Counted from the first letter of the stretch, positions 26,001 to 34,111 are shown. The stretch is DNA of 64,000 bases from Actinomyces slackii (GCF_900637295.1 NZ_LR134363.1:2232001-2296000), one strand, 5' to 3'. A program made the numbers and translations. Notes: generated by a model from the letters alone, not told the origin.

Positions 26001-27522
26001 GCTGGCCAGGATCCGCACGCGGGCGTCCGAGGGTGAGGCGGCCGCGCACCTGTCGCCGGGGTTCTTCGATGCCTGTGCACAACTGGCCATGATCGCAGGC
26101 AGGGACCAACTGGCCGACGACGACCTTTACATCACTGTGGACATCGCCCACTTCGAGGTTCCCGACCGACGTTGGGGAGAAGAGGTCTGGTGCCATCTGT
26201 GGGCCGTCGATGACCAGGAGGCCGGAACCATCTCCGTCAACTTTGACGTGTACGACGGCAGCGGCAACTACGTGACCCGGTGTCAAGGAATGCGGCTGCG
26301 TGTTATCCCCAAGGAACTGACCGGCGAGGTCGCGGGGGTGCCTGGTGACGACGGCACCGTCGTGGACGCGAGGGCGGGTGGGCTCAGCTCCGAGGCGGAC
26401 GAAGAACTGGAGTCGCGGATTCGTGGCCACCTCGTCGCGGCCGTCCAGGACATCCTCGGCAACGGGGACGGCGATGTCCCCCTCGACGTCTCCTTGGCGG
26501 AATTGGGATTGGAATCGCTTGCCGCGCTTGAGCTGCGCCGATCCGTCAAGAACGAATTTGGTGTCCAACTCGCGCTGGAACTGCTAATCCAAGGGCCCAG
26601 CATCGACGGTCTGGGTGCGTCTATCCTGAGGATCATCAACGGCGCCGATGACAGTCGTTCCAGACATGAAGCGGACGAGCAGGTCTCGTGGCACTCCGGC
26701 GAATATTCGACGCAGCCCGGCGATTGGCTGGCCCATGAGCGTCTAAGCGCGGCACCGCGCGCCCGGCTCTTCTGTATTCCCTACGGCATCAAGGGCGCAT
26801 CGCTGTACGCCTCGTGGAAAAGCCTGTTGCCCGACGACATCGACGTGTGCCCCGTGCAGTTCCCCGGGAAGGAGGGCAGAATCAACGAGCGACCCATCTC
26901 CGAGATGGATGAAGCGGTGGGTGCGCTCGAGCAGGTGCTCGCTAGCTACATGGACCGGCCCTTCGCGATCTATGGGCACAGTGTGGGGGCCTTGGTGGCC
27001 TTCCGGTTGGCCCATCGTCTTGCCGAGCGATCCGACGGGTTGCTGCGGCACTTGTTCGTGGGGGCATTTTCGTCGCCGTCGATCGGGTCCAACCCCGTCT
27101 ATGACCGCGTGGTCGAATCCTTCCATGAATTCGGTTTCGACACGCTCCCCGAGGTGGAGGAGTTGATCCAGATGCCGAAGGATCGGTCCCAAGAGTACGA
27201 GGACTACATCAGTGAGACCTTCGGAATCGAGGTCAATGACGAGATGCGCTATGCACTAAAACCCGTCGGGTACTCGGACTTCCGGCTTGTGCACACGTAT
27301 CAGTTCGACCCCGACGAGGAGGGTCTGACGATTCCTATCGCTGGCTACCACGGTCGCAGCGACACGTTCGTGGTCGAGGAGGAGATGCGCGCTTGGGAGG
27401 GGTTGACCAGCGGCTCCTTCGCATTGCGCGTGTTCGAGGGCGACCACTTTTTCCTCCACCACGACCAGAGCGAGCAGGAGTTGCTGGACGACCTTCGTGA
27501 CCGCTTGTACTCAGTCTCGTGA
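23092..27522 (+). CDS. Terminal polyketide synthase subunit: KS, relic AT, DH-like, ACP, thioesterase
   Basis: About 1,476 residues; GTG start 54 nt after the previous stop, preceded by AAAGGAGA. A short charged N-terminal helix (docking) leads into KS7 about 33-450, which reads like a cis-AT type KS (DTACSSS near residue 200, EAHGTGT, VVGHLE). Residues about 545-735 align by eye with an acyltransferase (AMVFGGH at the start, LWISWGIRPAAIL, AAVVAGLLTEDEAL, later GYRAVVYVS), but the GHSxGE nucleophile motif is AEGDGD and the domain is short, so it should be inactive. Then LPTYPFQ, a double-hotdog DH-like domain about 814-1073 (DACAQ kept, canonical HxxxGxxxxP not seen), an ACP with GLES (Ser about 1142), and a thioesterase about 1222-1476 with GHSVG (Ser1297), an Asp in HGRSD and a His in GDHFF. 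The TE marks this as the releasing end of the line and resembles the type II/NRPS-like kind. Confidence 0.93.
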   Translation: MQDETLIRRALLTIKELKNELEAARSRGTEPIVISAMACHFPGGVSNPDEYWDLVASGRDAISRVPANRWSAEAYLDTDPDAPGKTYVADGGFLADDLYRFDPAFFSISDAETREMDPQHRLLLTTSWEALESAALPSDRLPGHRIGVYVGATASEYATLPRNTDIGPYAATGSVMSVAVGRISHTLGLSGPALAVDTACSSSLAAVHLAVGALRSGQIDAALVGGVNALLSPAPFVMLSKMRALSPDGRCKVFDEAADGYVRSEGCGMVVLRRLSDAQADGSPILAVIRGTAINHDGHSSGVTVPNGTAQHRLISEALESAQLEPEQVDYLEAHGTGTPLGDPIEVRAALESYVSERRKAPLLVGSAKSVVGHLEAAAGVAGLIKAVLSLRHAQVPPNVHLTKLNSRITADVSSVRFPTVLEPWPDTAVRAAGISSFGFNGTNAHIIITQADENDAAAADEPDHRTAYPLVMSARADEPLAESMRRLLLYVEAQPETSLASLCRTMCEGRVQHRVRRGFCVKSIDDAVRQLTDAIDRGRFSRGAGGNIAMVFGGHLEAPSVIFDELATESVFVDTWNQVAQWLDAHQQAGVDGSCDELLTRAAQDFAAQLGVARLWISWGIRPAAILAEGDGDLPAAVVAGLLTEDEALAILAQRHGQGPVVDVELRPAQVRFICADGRAQTGADSWNQPCPPLDVAAQMTALLGRGYRAVVYVSGRELGGAGTDTVVVASVSEAEGAWELLSSGVSRLAQEGWDMDWQRFFQTVPARMLNLPTYPFQYRLFLEDPVAVADGQTQETVPGSLVASPLPTRQVEARINTWLLPEIADTGGLFHIGYYTRMVEHALRELGMVGDMIVEDFTFVKALHISGTDDRLVQMVMGSPDDQGKQPFEFHSREANGDVWELHARGTVQARHVPMRPKVTSEGRQEIMDQCPQTLEGSDFYQDYAARGFEVGASVRLVKEVRIGARQALARIRTRASEGEAAAHLSPGFFDACAQLAMIAGRDQLADDDLYITVDIAHFEVPDRRWGEEVWCHLWAVDDQEAGTISVNFDVYDGSGNYVTRCQGMRLRVIPKELTGEVAGVPGDDGTVVDARAGGLSSEADEELESRIRGHLVAAVQDILGNGDGDVPLDVSLAELGLESLAALELRRSVKNEFGVQLALELLIQGPSIDGLGASILRIINGADDSRSRHEADEQVSWHSGEYSTQPGDWLAHERLSAAPRARLFCIPYGIKGASLYASWKSLLPDDIDVCPVQFPGKEGRINERPISEMDEAVGALEQVLASYMDRPFAIYGHSVGALVAFRLAHRLAERSDGLLRHLFVGAFSSPSIGSNPVYDRVVESFHEFGFDTLPEVEELIQMPKDRSQEYEDYISETFGIEVNDEMRYALKPVGYSDFRLVHTYQFDPDEEGLTIPIAGYHGRSDTFVVEEEMRAWEGLTSGSFALRVFEGDHFFLHHDQSEQELLDDLRDRLYSVS

Positions 27523-27593
27523 AGGCGGCCCGGCCGCGCCGGACCCCTTTGTCAGCGTCGCGGCGTGAGCGGCGTGCGCGAAATACTTGGGAG

Positions 27594-27727
27594 CTACCGA
27601 TACATCGGCGGTGATTCCGGCGACGGTGAATCCCTGATCTCGCTGGGGCGCAGCGTGCCGTCGGGGGAGAGATCGAAGACCCGGTGAGTCCGAGCCGGGA
27701 CAGCAGGTGACGGTCGTGGCTGACGAT
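27594..27727 (-). pseudogene. 3' remnant of an ABC-F type ATPase gene
   Basis: On the minus strand the sequence next to the IS3 end reads VHIVSHDRHLLSRLGLT in one frame and continues as RVFDLSPDGTLR in the next frame, ending at a stop at 27594. The SHDR box with following helix and beta strand is the end of the second nucleotide-binding domain of duplicated ABC ATPases (ABC-F/Uup type), as in VSHDRyFLdrv...v.el. Only about 45 residues remain; the rest is lost at the IS3 end at 27728 and a one-base frameshift is present. Many ABC-F proteins protect ribosomes from antibiotics, but this scrap cannot show which kind it was. Confidence 0.6.
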
Positions 27728-28023
27728 GTGGACTGCTTGGGTGTTTTTCGGACTGTGTGTTGTGTTGGTCAGGCTGGCTTCCTGTGGTCCAGGAGGTCTT
27801 GTTCCACCTCGTTGGGGGTGCGGTATCCAAGAGAGGAGTGCAGCCGGGCGTGGTTGTAGACCAGCTCGATCCATGAGGCAATATCATTCAAGGCCTTGCC
27901 CCGTGTGGGGTACACCATCCGGCGCACCCTCTCATTCCCGGGCGTGGCATTGAAGGACATCGCATGGCTCGGACCCATGCGTTGTCCCAGCACACCCCGG
28001 TCCTACCCACCGACAAGCGAATA
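27728..28023 (-). mobile_element. IS3-family remnant (right end and 3' part of transposase OrfB)
   Basis: Begins with an IS3 end (TGGACTGC then GTGTTTTTCGGACTG) and holds, on the minus strand, the last part of the same OrfB found complete at 33211-34095: LSVGRTGVCWDNAW at the far end and MNDIASW-type sequence to the stop near 27769. An insertion of about 11 bp after the DNAW motif shifts frame. Homology stops at about 28023. It is a dead fragment that truncates the ABC-F remnant. Confidence 0.85.
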
Positions 28024-28100
28024 TTGCTGGAATTAAACAAAACCGTATTCCGGTGTGTTCTTGGGTGGATATTGGTGTGGGCGGGGCATAGAATGGGCGC

Positions 28101-28343
28101 ATGCGAGTTGATGTCACGTCGGATGAGCGCGATGTCCTTGTGGGGTGGAAGAAGCGCAATGACACGCTGATCCTGGTCAGATTGAAAGCCGAGGCGATTC
28201 TCTACGCGTCCCGTGGCGTTGACGTGGGTGTTATCGCTGAAATGGTCGACCGAGCCGAAAGGACCGTGAAGGAATGGCTCTCGGACTGGCGGCGCACCAG
28301 GTTGCATTCCGTCGTGACCGGGCATGCCGGAAATGAGAACTGA
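28101..28343 (+). pseudogene. IS630-family transposase, N-terminal fragment
   Basis: The reading frame gives an 80-residue helix-turn-helix region (LKAEAILYASRGVDVGVIAE, then DRAERTVKEWLSDWRRTRL) typical of the N-terminus of IS630-family transposases. The frame is interrupted at 28340 by the element at 28341-29910. If that element and one copy of its GAAC duplication are removed, the frame runs only four more residues to a stop, so it was already broken before that insertion. Confidence 0.65.
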
Positions 28344-28380
28344 GGTGTTTCAGCGTTAATGTCCGCTTTGGGCGGTTGGA

Positions 28381-29481
28381 TCAGACCACATCGGGGTGGT
28401 CGTGGTTGGGTTGATTGTCTCGTTGGTTGCGGTGGTAGGCAAGCCGGTCTTGGGCGGCTCGTCTCAGGCCGTCCTGGCGGGCCTGGCGGATGGCCTGGCC
28501 GCGACCGGTGTGCTCGTCGTGGGGTGTGACGTAGCCGATGCCGGAGTGCAGACGGGCGGTGTTGTACTCGGTGCGCACAGTGTCGAGCTCGGCTCGAAGG
28601 ATGGCGGGATCGGTGATGGCCAGCAGGTGAGGCCACTCGTGCTTGAGCGTGCCGTTGAGAGACTCGATCCACGCTTGGTCACTCGGGGTGGCCGGGCGGC
28701 CGAAATGCTGGGCGATAGCGACCATGGCCATGAACTTGCGGGTGTTCGCCGAGATCATCTGCGAGCCGTTGTCCGACACCGCCAGCAGGATCGGGGTCAG
28801 TTCCTCGTCCCCGTCAGGGTCTGTGGCCTCATCCAGCGCGTCGGCCCGCTCCAGGGCGGCCTCCAGCAGTCCCTCGGCATCCAAGGCCTGTTCAAAAGCC
28901 AGCCGGACCTGGGTGTGGGTCTCCTCAGATGAGACGACGTGGGTGATCCACTTGCGTGACACCAGGTCCTCGATAATCAGCACGGTCATGCCGCAGGCGG
29001 TGAAATGGGTGGAGTCGTAGATCCAGATCGAGTTGGGGGTGTAGGTCGCCCAATCGGGGAACGGACGACGCCTGGATCCCGACGGTCTCGGCGGGTGACG
29101 AAACCTCAGGCCGTGGTCGTTGAGCACCCGGCGCACCGTGGAGGGGCCAACCCAGAACAGCCCGTTATAGGAGCCTCGGTGAGTCAGCCGGCGGTGGGAG
29201 AAATCCTTGTCCCCGAAGGCTTCGAAGGCCTCCAAGATCGCCTCGACCTCACAGGGCGTCAGCGCGTTGACCGATGCGCCGGGACGGGCATCGACCAGCC
29301 CGGTCTCGGTGTTGACCCGCCACCGGCGCCTCCATCGGCGGGCCCGGCGCACATCCAATCCCAGGACCTCGCAGGTCTTGGATACAGCCCATCCCTGGCC
29401 GGTGGCGTAGTCCACCGCCTCCAGCAGTCCCTGCTTGACGCGCGCGTCGACCCGGGCGGGGACCGGGGCCCCGACACTCAT
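28381..29481 (-). CDS. IS3-like transposase OrfB (DDE integrase)
   Basis: 366 residues with a retroviral-integrase type catalytic core. Visible acidic residues are Asp in IYDSTHF, Asp in VSDNGSQM and Glu in WIESLNGTLK, the DDE triad that cuts and joins DNA ends. An HTH-like N-terminal region precedes it (WAVSKTCEVLGLDVRRARRW). ATG start overlaps the orfA stop (ATGA), so translation is probably coupled. A 45-bp piece of this gene recurs at 36331-36375, so another copy once existed nearby. Confidence 0.9.
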   Translation of the reverse strand: MSVGAPVPARVDARVKQGLLEAVDYATGQGWAVSKTCEVLGLDVRRARRWRRRWRVNTETGLVDARPGASVNALTPCEVEAILEAFEAFGDKDFSHRRLTHRGSYNGLFWVGPSTVRRVLNDHGLRFRHPPRPSGSRRRPFPDWATYTPNSIWIYDSTHFTACGMTVLIIEDLVSRKWITHVVSSEETHTQVRLAFEQALDAEGLLEAALERADALDEATDPDGDEELTPILLAVSDNGSQMISANTRKFMAMVAIAQHFGRPATPSDQAWIESLNGTLKHEWPHLLAITDPAILRAELDTVRTEYNTARLHSGIGYVTPHDEHTGRGQAIRQARQDGLRRAAQDRLAYHRNQRDNQPNHDHPDVV

Positions 29482-29822
29482 TCCGAGCCCCCTTTTTTCT
29501 CCAGCACCGTCAGCTTGACCGCTAGTTCCTTAACCGCTTCGCTCAGACGTTCGATCTCGGCGTGAGCCTGCTCCAGTTCCACGTCCCGGGCCGGCTTGCC
29601 CCGAGCCCCGGGCTTCGAGGCCGCCAAGGCCGTCAACGCCCCGTCCTTGGCGACCTGTCGCAGGCGAATGATCGTAGACCGGTCCACCTCGGCCTGGCTC
29701 GCGGCCTGTGAGATCGTGACCTCACCGCGGACCAGCCGTAGCCAGATCTCGTACTTCGCCGATGGCGACAGCACCTTCTTCGGTCGCCGCTTCCTCGGTA
29801 CCGAGCTCCCGTTGTTGCTCAT
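29478..29822 (-). CDS. IS3-like transposase OrfA (helix-turn-helix)
   Basis: About 114 residues from the ATG at 29822. It has a basic N-terminus, a helix-turn-helix (VTISQAASQAEVDRSTIIRL) and a C-terminal coiled coil (VELEQAHAEIERLSEAVKEL) ending next to the OrfB start. This is the DNA-binding and oligomerisation partner of OrfB. The open frame extends further upstream, but the ATG at 29822 fits the family length and keeps the gene inside the element. Confidence 0.8.
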   Translation of the reverse strand: MSNNGSSVPRKRRPKKVLSPSAKYEIWLRLVRGEVTISQAASQAEVDRSTIIRLRQVAKDGALTALAASKPGARGKPARDVELEQAHAEIERLSEAVKELAVKLTVLEKKGGSE

Positions 29823-30130
29823 CGCGCCCCCTCCTGAAGGCCTCATCAAGACCGTACCGATGTTGCTTGATCCCAGACCCAAAACCGGACACGAACGCTG
29901 AAGCAAACCAGAACGCCGGGGCGTGTTGACTGTTCTGTGTAAGCCCCTCTGTTGGAAGGACTGACACACTGATTGAGGGTGACTGATGAGACGACTGCTC
30001 CTGCTTCGGGCGCGGAGGTGGCTCGGGCGCTTCGGGACTCCGGGGCCCTGGATGAGCTGTTCGAGCGGATCGAGGACGGCTCTGTGGCGCTTGAGGGGCT
30101 GTGATGGCCTGCTGCCTGCTCTGCTTAACT

Positions 30131-31593
30131 GGCTCTTCGTGTTTAGGGGTGTAGGAGTTTTTTCCTGAATCCTCCGGCGTGGATGAGGCTGCGGGTGGTG
30201 TAGTGGGTCAGGTTGCGAAAGCCCAGGGCGATGCCGCGCAGGTGCTCGAGCCTGCCGTTGATAGCCTCGGTGGGGCCGTTGGAGGCGTGGGGGTGGTCGA
30301 AGTAGGCCAGGATGTCGTGGCGGCGCTTGCGCAGGGTCCGACCGAGCTCGGCCAGTTCGCCCAGGGCCTGGGGGACACCGGTGCCAAGGGTGTCGATGAT
30401 CTTGGTCATCAGGGCCTTGCCGGCGGCGGGGGTCTTGGCGCGGTAGGCGGCGATGATCCGCTGATAGGCGCTCCAGGTGGCTTCCACCGCGGCGTGACGC
30501 TCATCGGCGAACACGCCCTCGAGGCGATCCCAGGCCTTGTCGGTCAGCAGTCCCGCCCCGGTGCGCAGCAGTCTGCGGGCCTTGTACAGGGGGTCGTTCT
30601 TGCGGCCTCGGCGCCCGGTGGTCTGGCGCTGGAGGCGCTGACGCGTGCGATCGAGCTTATCGCCGGCCAGGGCCACCACGTGGAAGGGATCCATGACCTC
30701 GGTGGCGTCGGGCAGGGCCTGAGCGGCGGCGCTCTTGAACCCGGTGAAGGCGTCCATGGCCACCACCTCGATTCTGTGGCGGAAGGCCTCGTCCTGTCCT
30801 TCGAGCCAGTCCTTGAGGGCCCGCTTGGACCTGCCAGGGACCATGTCCAGCAGCCGAGCGGGACCGGTGCCCGTGCGCACGGGGGTCAGGTCGATAACGA
30901 CGGTGACATACCTATCGCCCCTGGCGGTGTGGCGCCAGGCGTGCTCATCAACCCCGATGACCTCCACGCCCTCCAGGCGGCCGGGGTCCTCGAGCAGCAC
31001 CTGCTGGGCCCTGGACAGGATCGAGCTGTTGGCGGTGTGCCAGGCCACCCCCAGAGCCTTGGCGATGCGCGACACGGACATGAACTCCGCCCCCAGGGCT
31101 CGCATCCCCCAGTCCACCGCCGACCACGTCAGCCTGGAGCGCTTGGCGGCGACCCGGGCGGCATCCTGCCTCCACACCCGGCGGCACGGCGCGCAGGAAA
31201 AGCGCCGCAGGCGCACCACCAGCTGTGTGGGGCGCCACCCCACCGGCAGATGGGCCAGACGACGCGAGACGGTGCCCACAGCCACCCCCTGAGCCCCGCA
31301 GACCCGGCAGAAGGGATCCTCCAGGCTGACCGCCAGGCGGCACTCCACCACCGCCCCATCGTCCTGCAGGCGCTGGCCCACCGCCCGCAGGCCCAGGGCC
31401 TCCAGCCCCAGGAAAGTGGTCAGATCAGCAGCGGTGAAGGTAGTGTCAGCCATGTCGAGGTCCTCGCAGATGGGTTGTCTAAGCAGCTCCCATCATCAGA
31501 GGACCTCGACCCCTACCCCAGCAACGACGCACCCCCACCACACACAATCACACCAATAACCCCCACCTACCACACCCCTAAACACGAAGAGCC
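30131..31593 (-). mobile_element. Intact ISL3-family element with 8-bp target duplication
   Basis: Perfect terminal inverted repeats of 22 bp start with GGCTCTTCGTGTTTAGGGG at 30131 and end with its complement at 31593. The flanking 8-bp duplication GCTTAACT is at 30123-30130 and 31594-31601, the size usual for ISL3. The element is 1,463 bp with one transposase gene, and it splits the IS256-family transposase. Confidence 0.95.
30143..31453 (-). CDS. ISL3-family transposase
   Basis: 436 residues. N-terminal zinc-binding region (FCRVCG and FSCAPC, four cysteines), helix-turn-helix (SRIAKALGVAWHT), then a DDE domain (GVDEHAW, MDAFTGFKSA, and Glu in NGPTEAINGRLE with GIALGFRN) as expected for transposase 12. 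The frame is complete with no internal lesion, fills its element, and both ends and target duplication are intact, so this copy is a candidate for current activity and is probably the youngest insertion in the IS256 body. Confidence 0.95.
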   Translation of the reverse strand: MADTTFTAADLTTFLGLEALGLRAVGQRLQDDGAVVECRLAVSLEDPFCRVCGAQGVAVGTVSRRLAHLPVGWRPTQLVVRLRRFSCAPCRRVWRQDAARVAAKRSRLTWSAVDWGMRALGAEFMSVSRIAKALGVAWHTANSSILSRAQQVLLEDPGRLEGVEVIGVDEHAWRHTARGDRYVTVVIDLTPVRTGTGPARLLDMVPGRSKRALKDWLEGQDEAFRHRIEVVAMDAFTGFKSAAAQALPDATEVMDPFHVVALAGDKLDRTRQRLQRQTTGRRGRKNDPLYKARRLLRTGAGLLTDKAWDRLEGVFADERHAAVEATWSAYQRIIAAYRAKTPAAGKALMTKIIDTLGTGVPQALGELAELGRTLRKRRHDILAYFDHPHASNGPTEAINGRLEHLRGIALGFRNLTHYTTRSLIHAGGFRKKLLHP

Positions 31594-32929
31594 GCTTAAC
31601 TCGTTGGAGGCCGGGCTGCGCGCCGAGCTTGATGACCACCTGGGCTATGCCAAGGGCGAGCCCACGACTGCGGCTCGCGGCAACGCCCGTAACGGCACCA
31701 CTGCCAAGACCGTGGATTGACAGGTGGGCTCTTTTGAGACCGGTGGTCCCCCGGGATCGGGCCGGGACCTTCACACCGCGCCTGGTGCGTAAGGGCCAGA
31801 GGCGCACGGGGCGGGCTGGATGCGTGTGAATCACCAGGCCTGGTTCGCCGGTGGGATTGATAAGTGCGGGATATCTCCCACCACCTGCGCAAGACCCTGG
31901 ATGTGGACCTGTCCAGTGCGACGATCCCTCGAAGATCACCGACGCGGTGTGCGAGGCGGTCCTGGACTGGCAGCGCCGCCCCTGGAGGCCTACCTGCCCG
32001 GTGATCTACCTCGACGCGATCCGCGTCAAGGTCCGCCAGGGCCACCGGGTGATGAGCCGGGCCGCCCATATCGCCATCGGGGTCGACATGGAAGGGATCA
32101 AGCACGTCCTGGGGATCTGGGTCCAGGCCGACGAAGGGGCCTCGCTGACGGGCGGCATGTGTGCGCCGACCTGGCCAATAGAGGCGTGGCCGATGCGCCT
32201 GATCGTAGAGGGGGCACCTCCCGCTTGAAAGCGAAGCGCGCGGGGGAATGCGATGGGCTGACGGGCCTGCCCGAGGCCATCGAGGCGACCTGGCCCGACT
32301 CAGTGGTCCCCACCTGCGTGGTCCACCTGATCCGCTCCTCCATGCGGTTCGTGTCCTACGGGGACCGCAAGAAGGTCGCCGCCGCCCTCAGACCGATCTA
32401 CACCGCCCCCAGTCAGGAGGCCGCCTGGAAGGCCCTGGAGGACTTCGCATCCAGTCCCCTGGGAGGTAAGTATCCCGAGACCGCAGCGACCTGGGAGAGG
32501 GCCTGGGAGCGATTCACGCCGTTCTTGGCCTTCCCCCCAGCCCTGAGACGGGTCATCTACACGACCAACTCCATTGAGTCGCTGAACTACCAGCTGCGCA
32601 AGGTCACCAAGTCCCGCGGCCAGTTCCCCAGTGATGAGGCGGCCGTCAAGCTGCTGTGGCTGACCATCTGCGACATCGAGGACAAACGGGCCCACCAGCG
32701 AGCCAAGGAGGCCGGCAAGCGCGCCCCCGACAGGCGCGCCAAGGGCCACCTCATCGAGGGCCAGACCACCACCAGCTGGACACAGGCCCTGGCCCAACTC
32801 ACCACCGCCTACCCCGACCGCATCAACCCCTACCTCTGATCAAACCCGCTTACACAGAAAACTGGGGTGAGTGGTGTTTCTCGGACAGGGGAGGATTTTC
32901 ATCCTCCTTTGATTCGATAGGATGGAGCC

Positions 32930-33214
32930 ATGTCAAGGGCAAAGTACTCTGATGAGTTCAAGGAACAAGTGGTGCGCGAGGTGATCGAGAAGGAACGGTC
33001 GATCGCGTCGGTGGCCGCTTCCTACGAGTTGGTGCCCCAGACGGTGGGCAACTGGGTCGCGAAGCACAGGAAGGAGCACGGCAGCGCTGAGGAAAGAGAA
33101 GCGGTTGCCGAAGCCGAGGAGGTAGCCCGCCTGAGGAAACAGGTCCGCGAGCTGCAGCAGGAGAACGAGTTCCTGAAAAAAGCGGCGGCCTTCTTCGCGA
33201 AGGAACAGCGGTGA
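32930..33214 (+). CDS. IS3-family transposase OrfA (copy A)
   Basis: 94 residues: helix-turn-helix (RSIASVAASYELVPQTVGNW) followed by a leucine-zipper-like coiled coil (EEVARLRKQVRELQQENEFL), the standard IS3 OrfA layout for end binding and dimerisation. Near its end lies a run of six A then G (33176-33182), a -1 slippery heptamer that would fuse OrfA to OrfB. The stop overlaps the OrfB GTG start as GTGA. Confidence 0.93.
   Translation: MSRAKYSDEFKEQVVREVIEKERSIASVAASYELVPQTVGNWVAKHRKEHGSAEEREAVAEAEEVARLRKQVRELQQENEFLKKAAAFFAKEQR
33176..33182 (+). promoter_or_regulatory. Probable programmed -1 frameshift site (A AAA AAG)
   Basis: The heptamer is in the correct phase with orfA codons AAA-AAA. 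A -1 slip enters the orfB frame, which is open from here to the GTG at 33211 (KSGGLLREGTAVSHK...), so an OrfAB fusion can form as in other IS3 elements. Copies B and C have only five A residues here. Confidence 0.75.
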
Positions 33215-34095
33215 GTCACAAGTATGCGCTCATCAATCGCGAGGAAGGCAACTACCCGATCGTCTCGATGTGCCGGTGGTCGAAGGTCTCCCGTTCGGGC
33301 TACTACTCCTGGCGGGACCGGCCACAATCGGCGACCTCAATGAGAAGGGAAGAGCTGACGGCCCTGATCAAGGCCGAGTTCGAGGCCTCGGACGGCACCT
33401 ACGGGTACCGCAGGATTACCGCCCGTCTGGGGCGCAGAGGCGTGGTGGCGCACCATGACACCGTGCGCTCCATCATGCGCGAGCGCGGCCTGGTGGCCGC
33501 TCAGCCTCGCCGAAGGACTCGCACCACCACCCCGGCGGCCGACCTGAAGGAGTGGCCAGACCTGGTGGAGCGCGACTTCACCGCCACGGCGCCAGGAACC
33601 AAGTGGGTCGGGGACATCACCTATATCCGCACCTGGGTGGGATTCGTCTACCTGGCCACCGTCCTGGACTGCGCCACGAAGAAGGTCGTGGGCTATGCGA
33701 TGGCTGATCACATGCGCACTGAGCTTGTCTGCCAGGCTATTGATATGGCGGTGCGCAACTGCCCGCCGGTGACAGGAACGACGATCTTTCACTCCGACCG
33801 GGGGTCGCAGTACACCTGTCAGAAATTCGCTGAGCACCTGGGCGCCTATGGTATTCGCTTGTCGGTGGGCAGGACCGGGGTGTGCTGGGACAATGCGTGG
33901 GCGGAGTCCTTCAATGCCACGCTCAAGAATGAGAGGGTGCACCGGATGGTGTATCCCACACGGGGCAAGGCCATGAATGATATTGCCTCATGGATCGAGC
34001 TGGTCTACAATCACACCCGGCTGCATTCTTCTCTGGGATATCGCACTCCTAACGAGGTGGAGCGCGAGCTCCTGGACCACAAGAAGGCAGCCTGA
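33211..34095 (+). CDS. IS3-family transposase OrfB (copy A, intact)
   Basis: 294 residues. An HTH_21-like region (ALIKAEFEASDGTYGYRRI, then ARLGRRG) precedes the integrase core with Asp in WVGDITYI, Asp in FHSDRGSQYT and Glu in WAESFNATLKNE: the DDE triad. It probably works as the OrfAB fusion made by -1 frameshifting. It is the only complete OrfB among the four copies of this element in the window and can serve as the reference for the remnants at 27728-28023, 35058-36330 and 37102-37914. Confidence 0.95.
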   Translation: MSHKYALINREEGNYPIVSMCRWSKVSRSGYYSWRDRPQSATSMRREELTALIKAEFEASDGTYGYRRITARLGRRGVVAHHDTVRSIMRERGLVAAQPRRRTRTTTPAADLKEWPDLVERDFTATAPGTKWVGDITYIRTWVGFVYLATVLDCATKKVVGYAMADHMRTELVCQAIDMAVRNCPPVTGTTIFHSDRGSQYTCQKFAEHLGAYGIRLSVGRTGVCWDNAWAESFNATLKNERVHRMVYPTRGKAMNDIASWIELVYNHTRLHSSLGYRTPNEVERELLDHKKAA

Positions 34096-34111
34096 CCAAC
34101 ACAACACACAG

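Larger units (their letters stand above)
28341..29910 (-). mobile_element. Intact two-gene IS3-like element with 4-bp target duplication
   Basis: Ends are imperfect inverted repeats of about 25 bp: TGAGGTGTTTCAGCG... at 28341-28365 and the complement of TGGTTTGCTTCAGCG... at 29886-29910 (about 19 of 25 match). GAAC flanks both sides (28337-28340 and 29911-29914). The 1,570-bp element carries orfA and orfB on the minus strand with an ATGA overlap. It sits in an IS630 fragment. Both genes look complete, so the element may still be mobile. Confidence 0.85.
29979..32839 (+). pseudogene. IS256-family transposase, interrupted and frameshifted
   Basis: Starts at GTG 29979 (VTDETTAPASGAEVARAL...). 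It hits a stop near 30102, continues in another frame as GLLPALLN, is cut by the ISL3 element, and resumes at 31594 with GLRAELDDHLGYAKGE. Further stops and shifts occur at about 31720, 31830-31925 and 32228. The C-terminal half from about 32225 is open to 32839. Mutator-type signature parts remain: Asp in YLDAIRVKV, Asp in CDGLTGLPEAI, Glu in TNSIESLNYQLRK. It cannot give an active transposase. Confidence 0.9.

Noticed and set aside
30179-31720. 513-codon plus-strand frame over the ISL3 element
   Set aside because: Antisense shadow of the intact ISL3 transposase and spans its end into another element.
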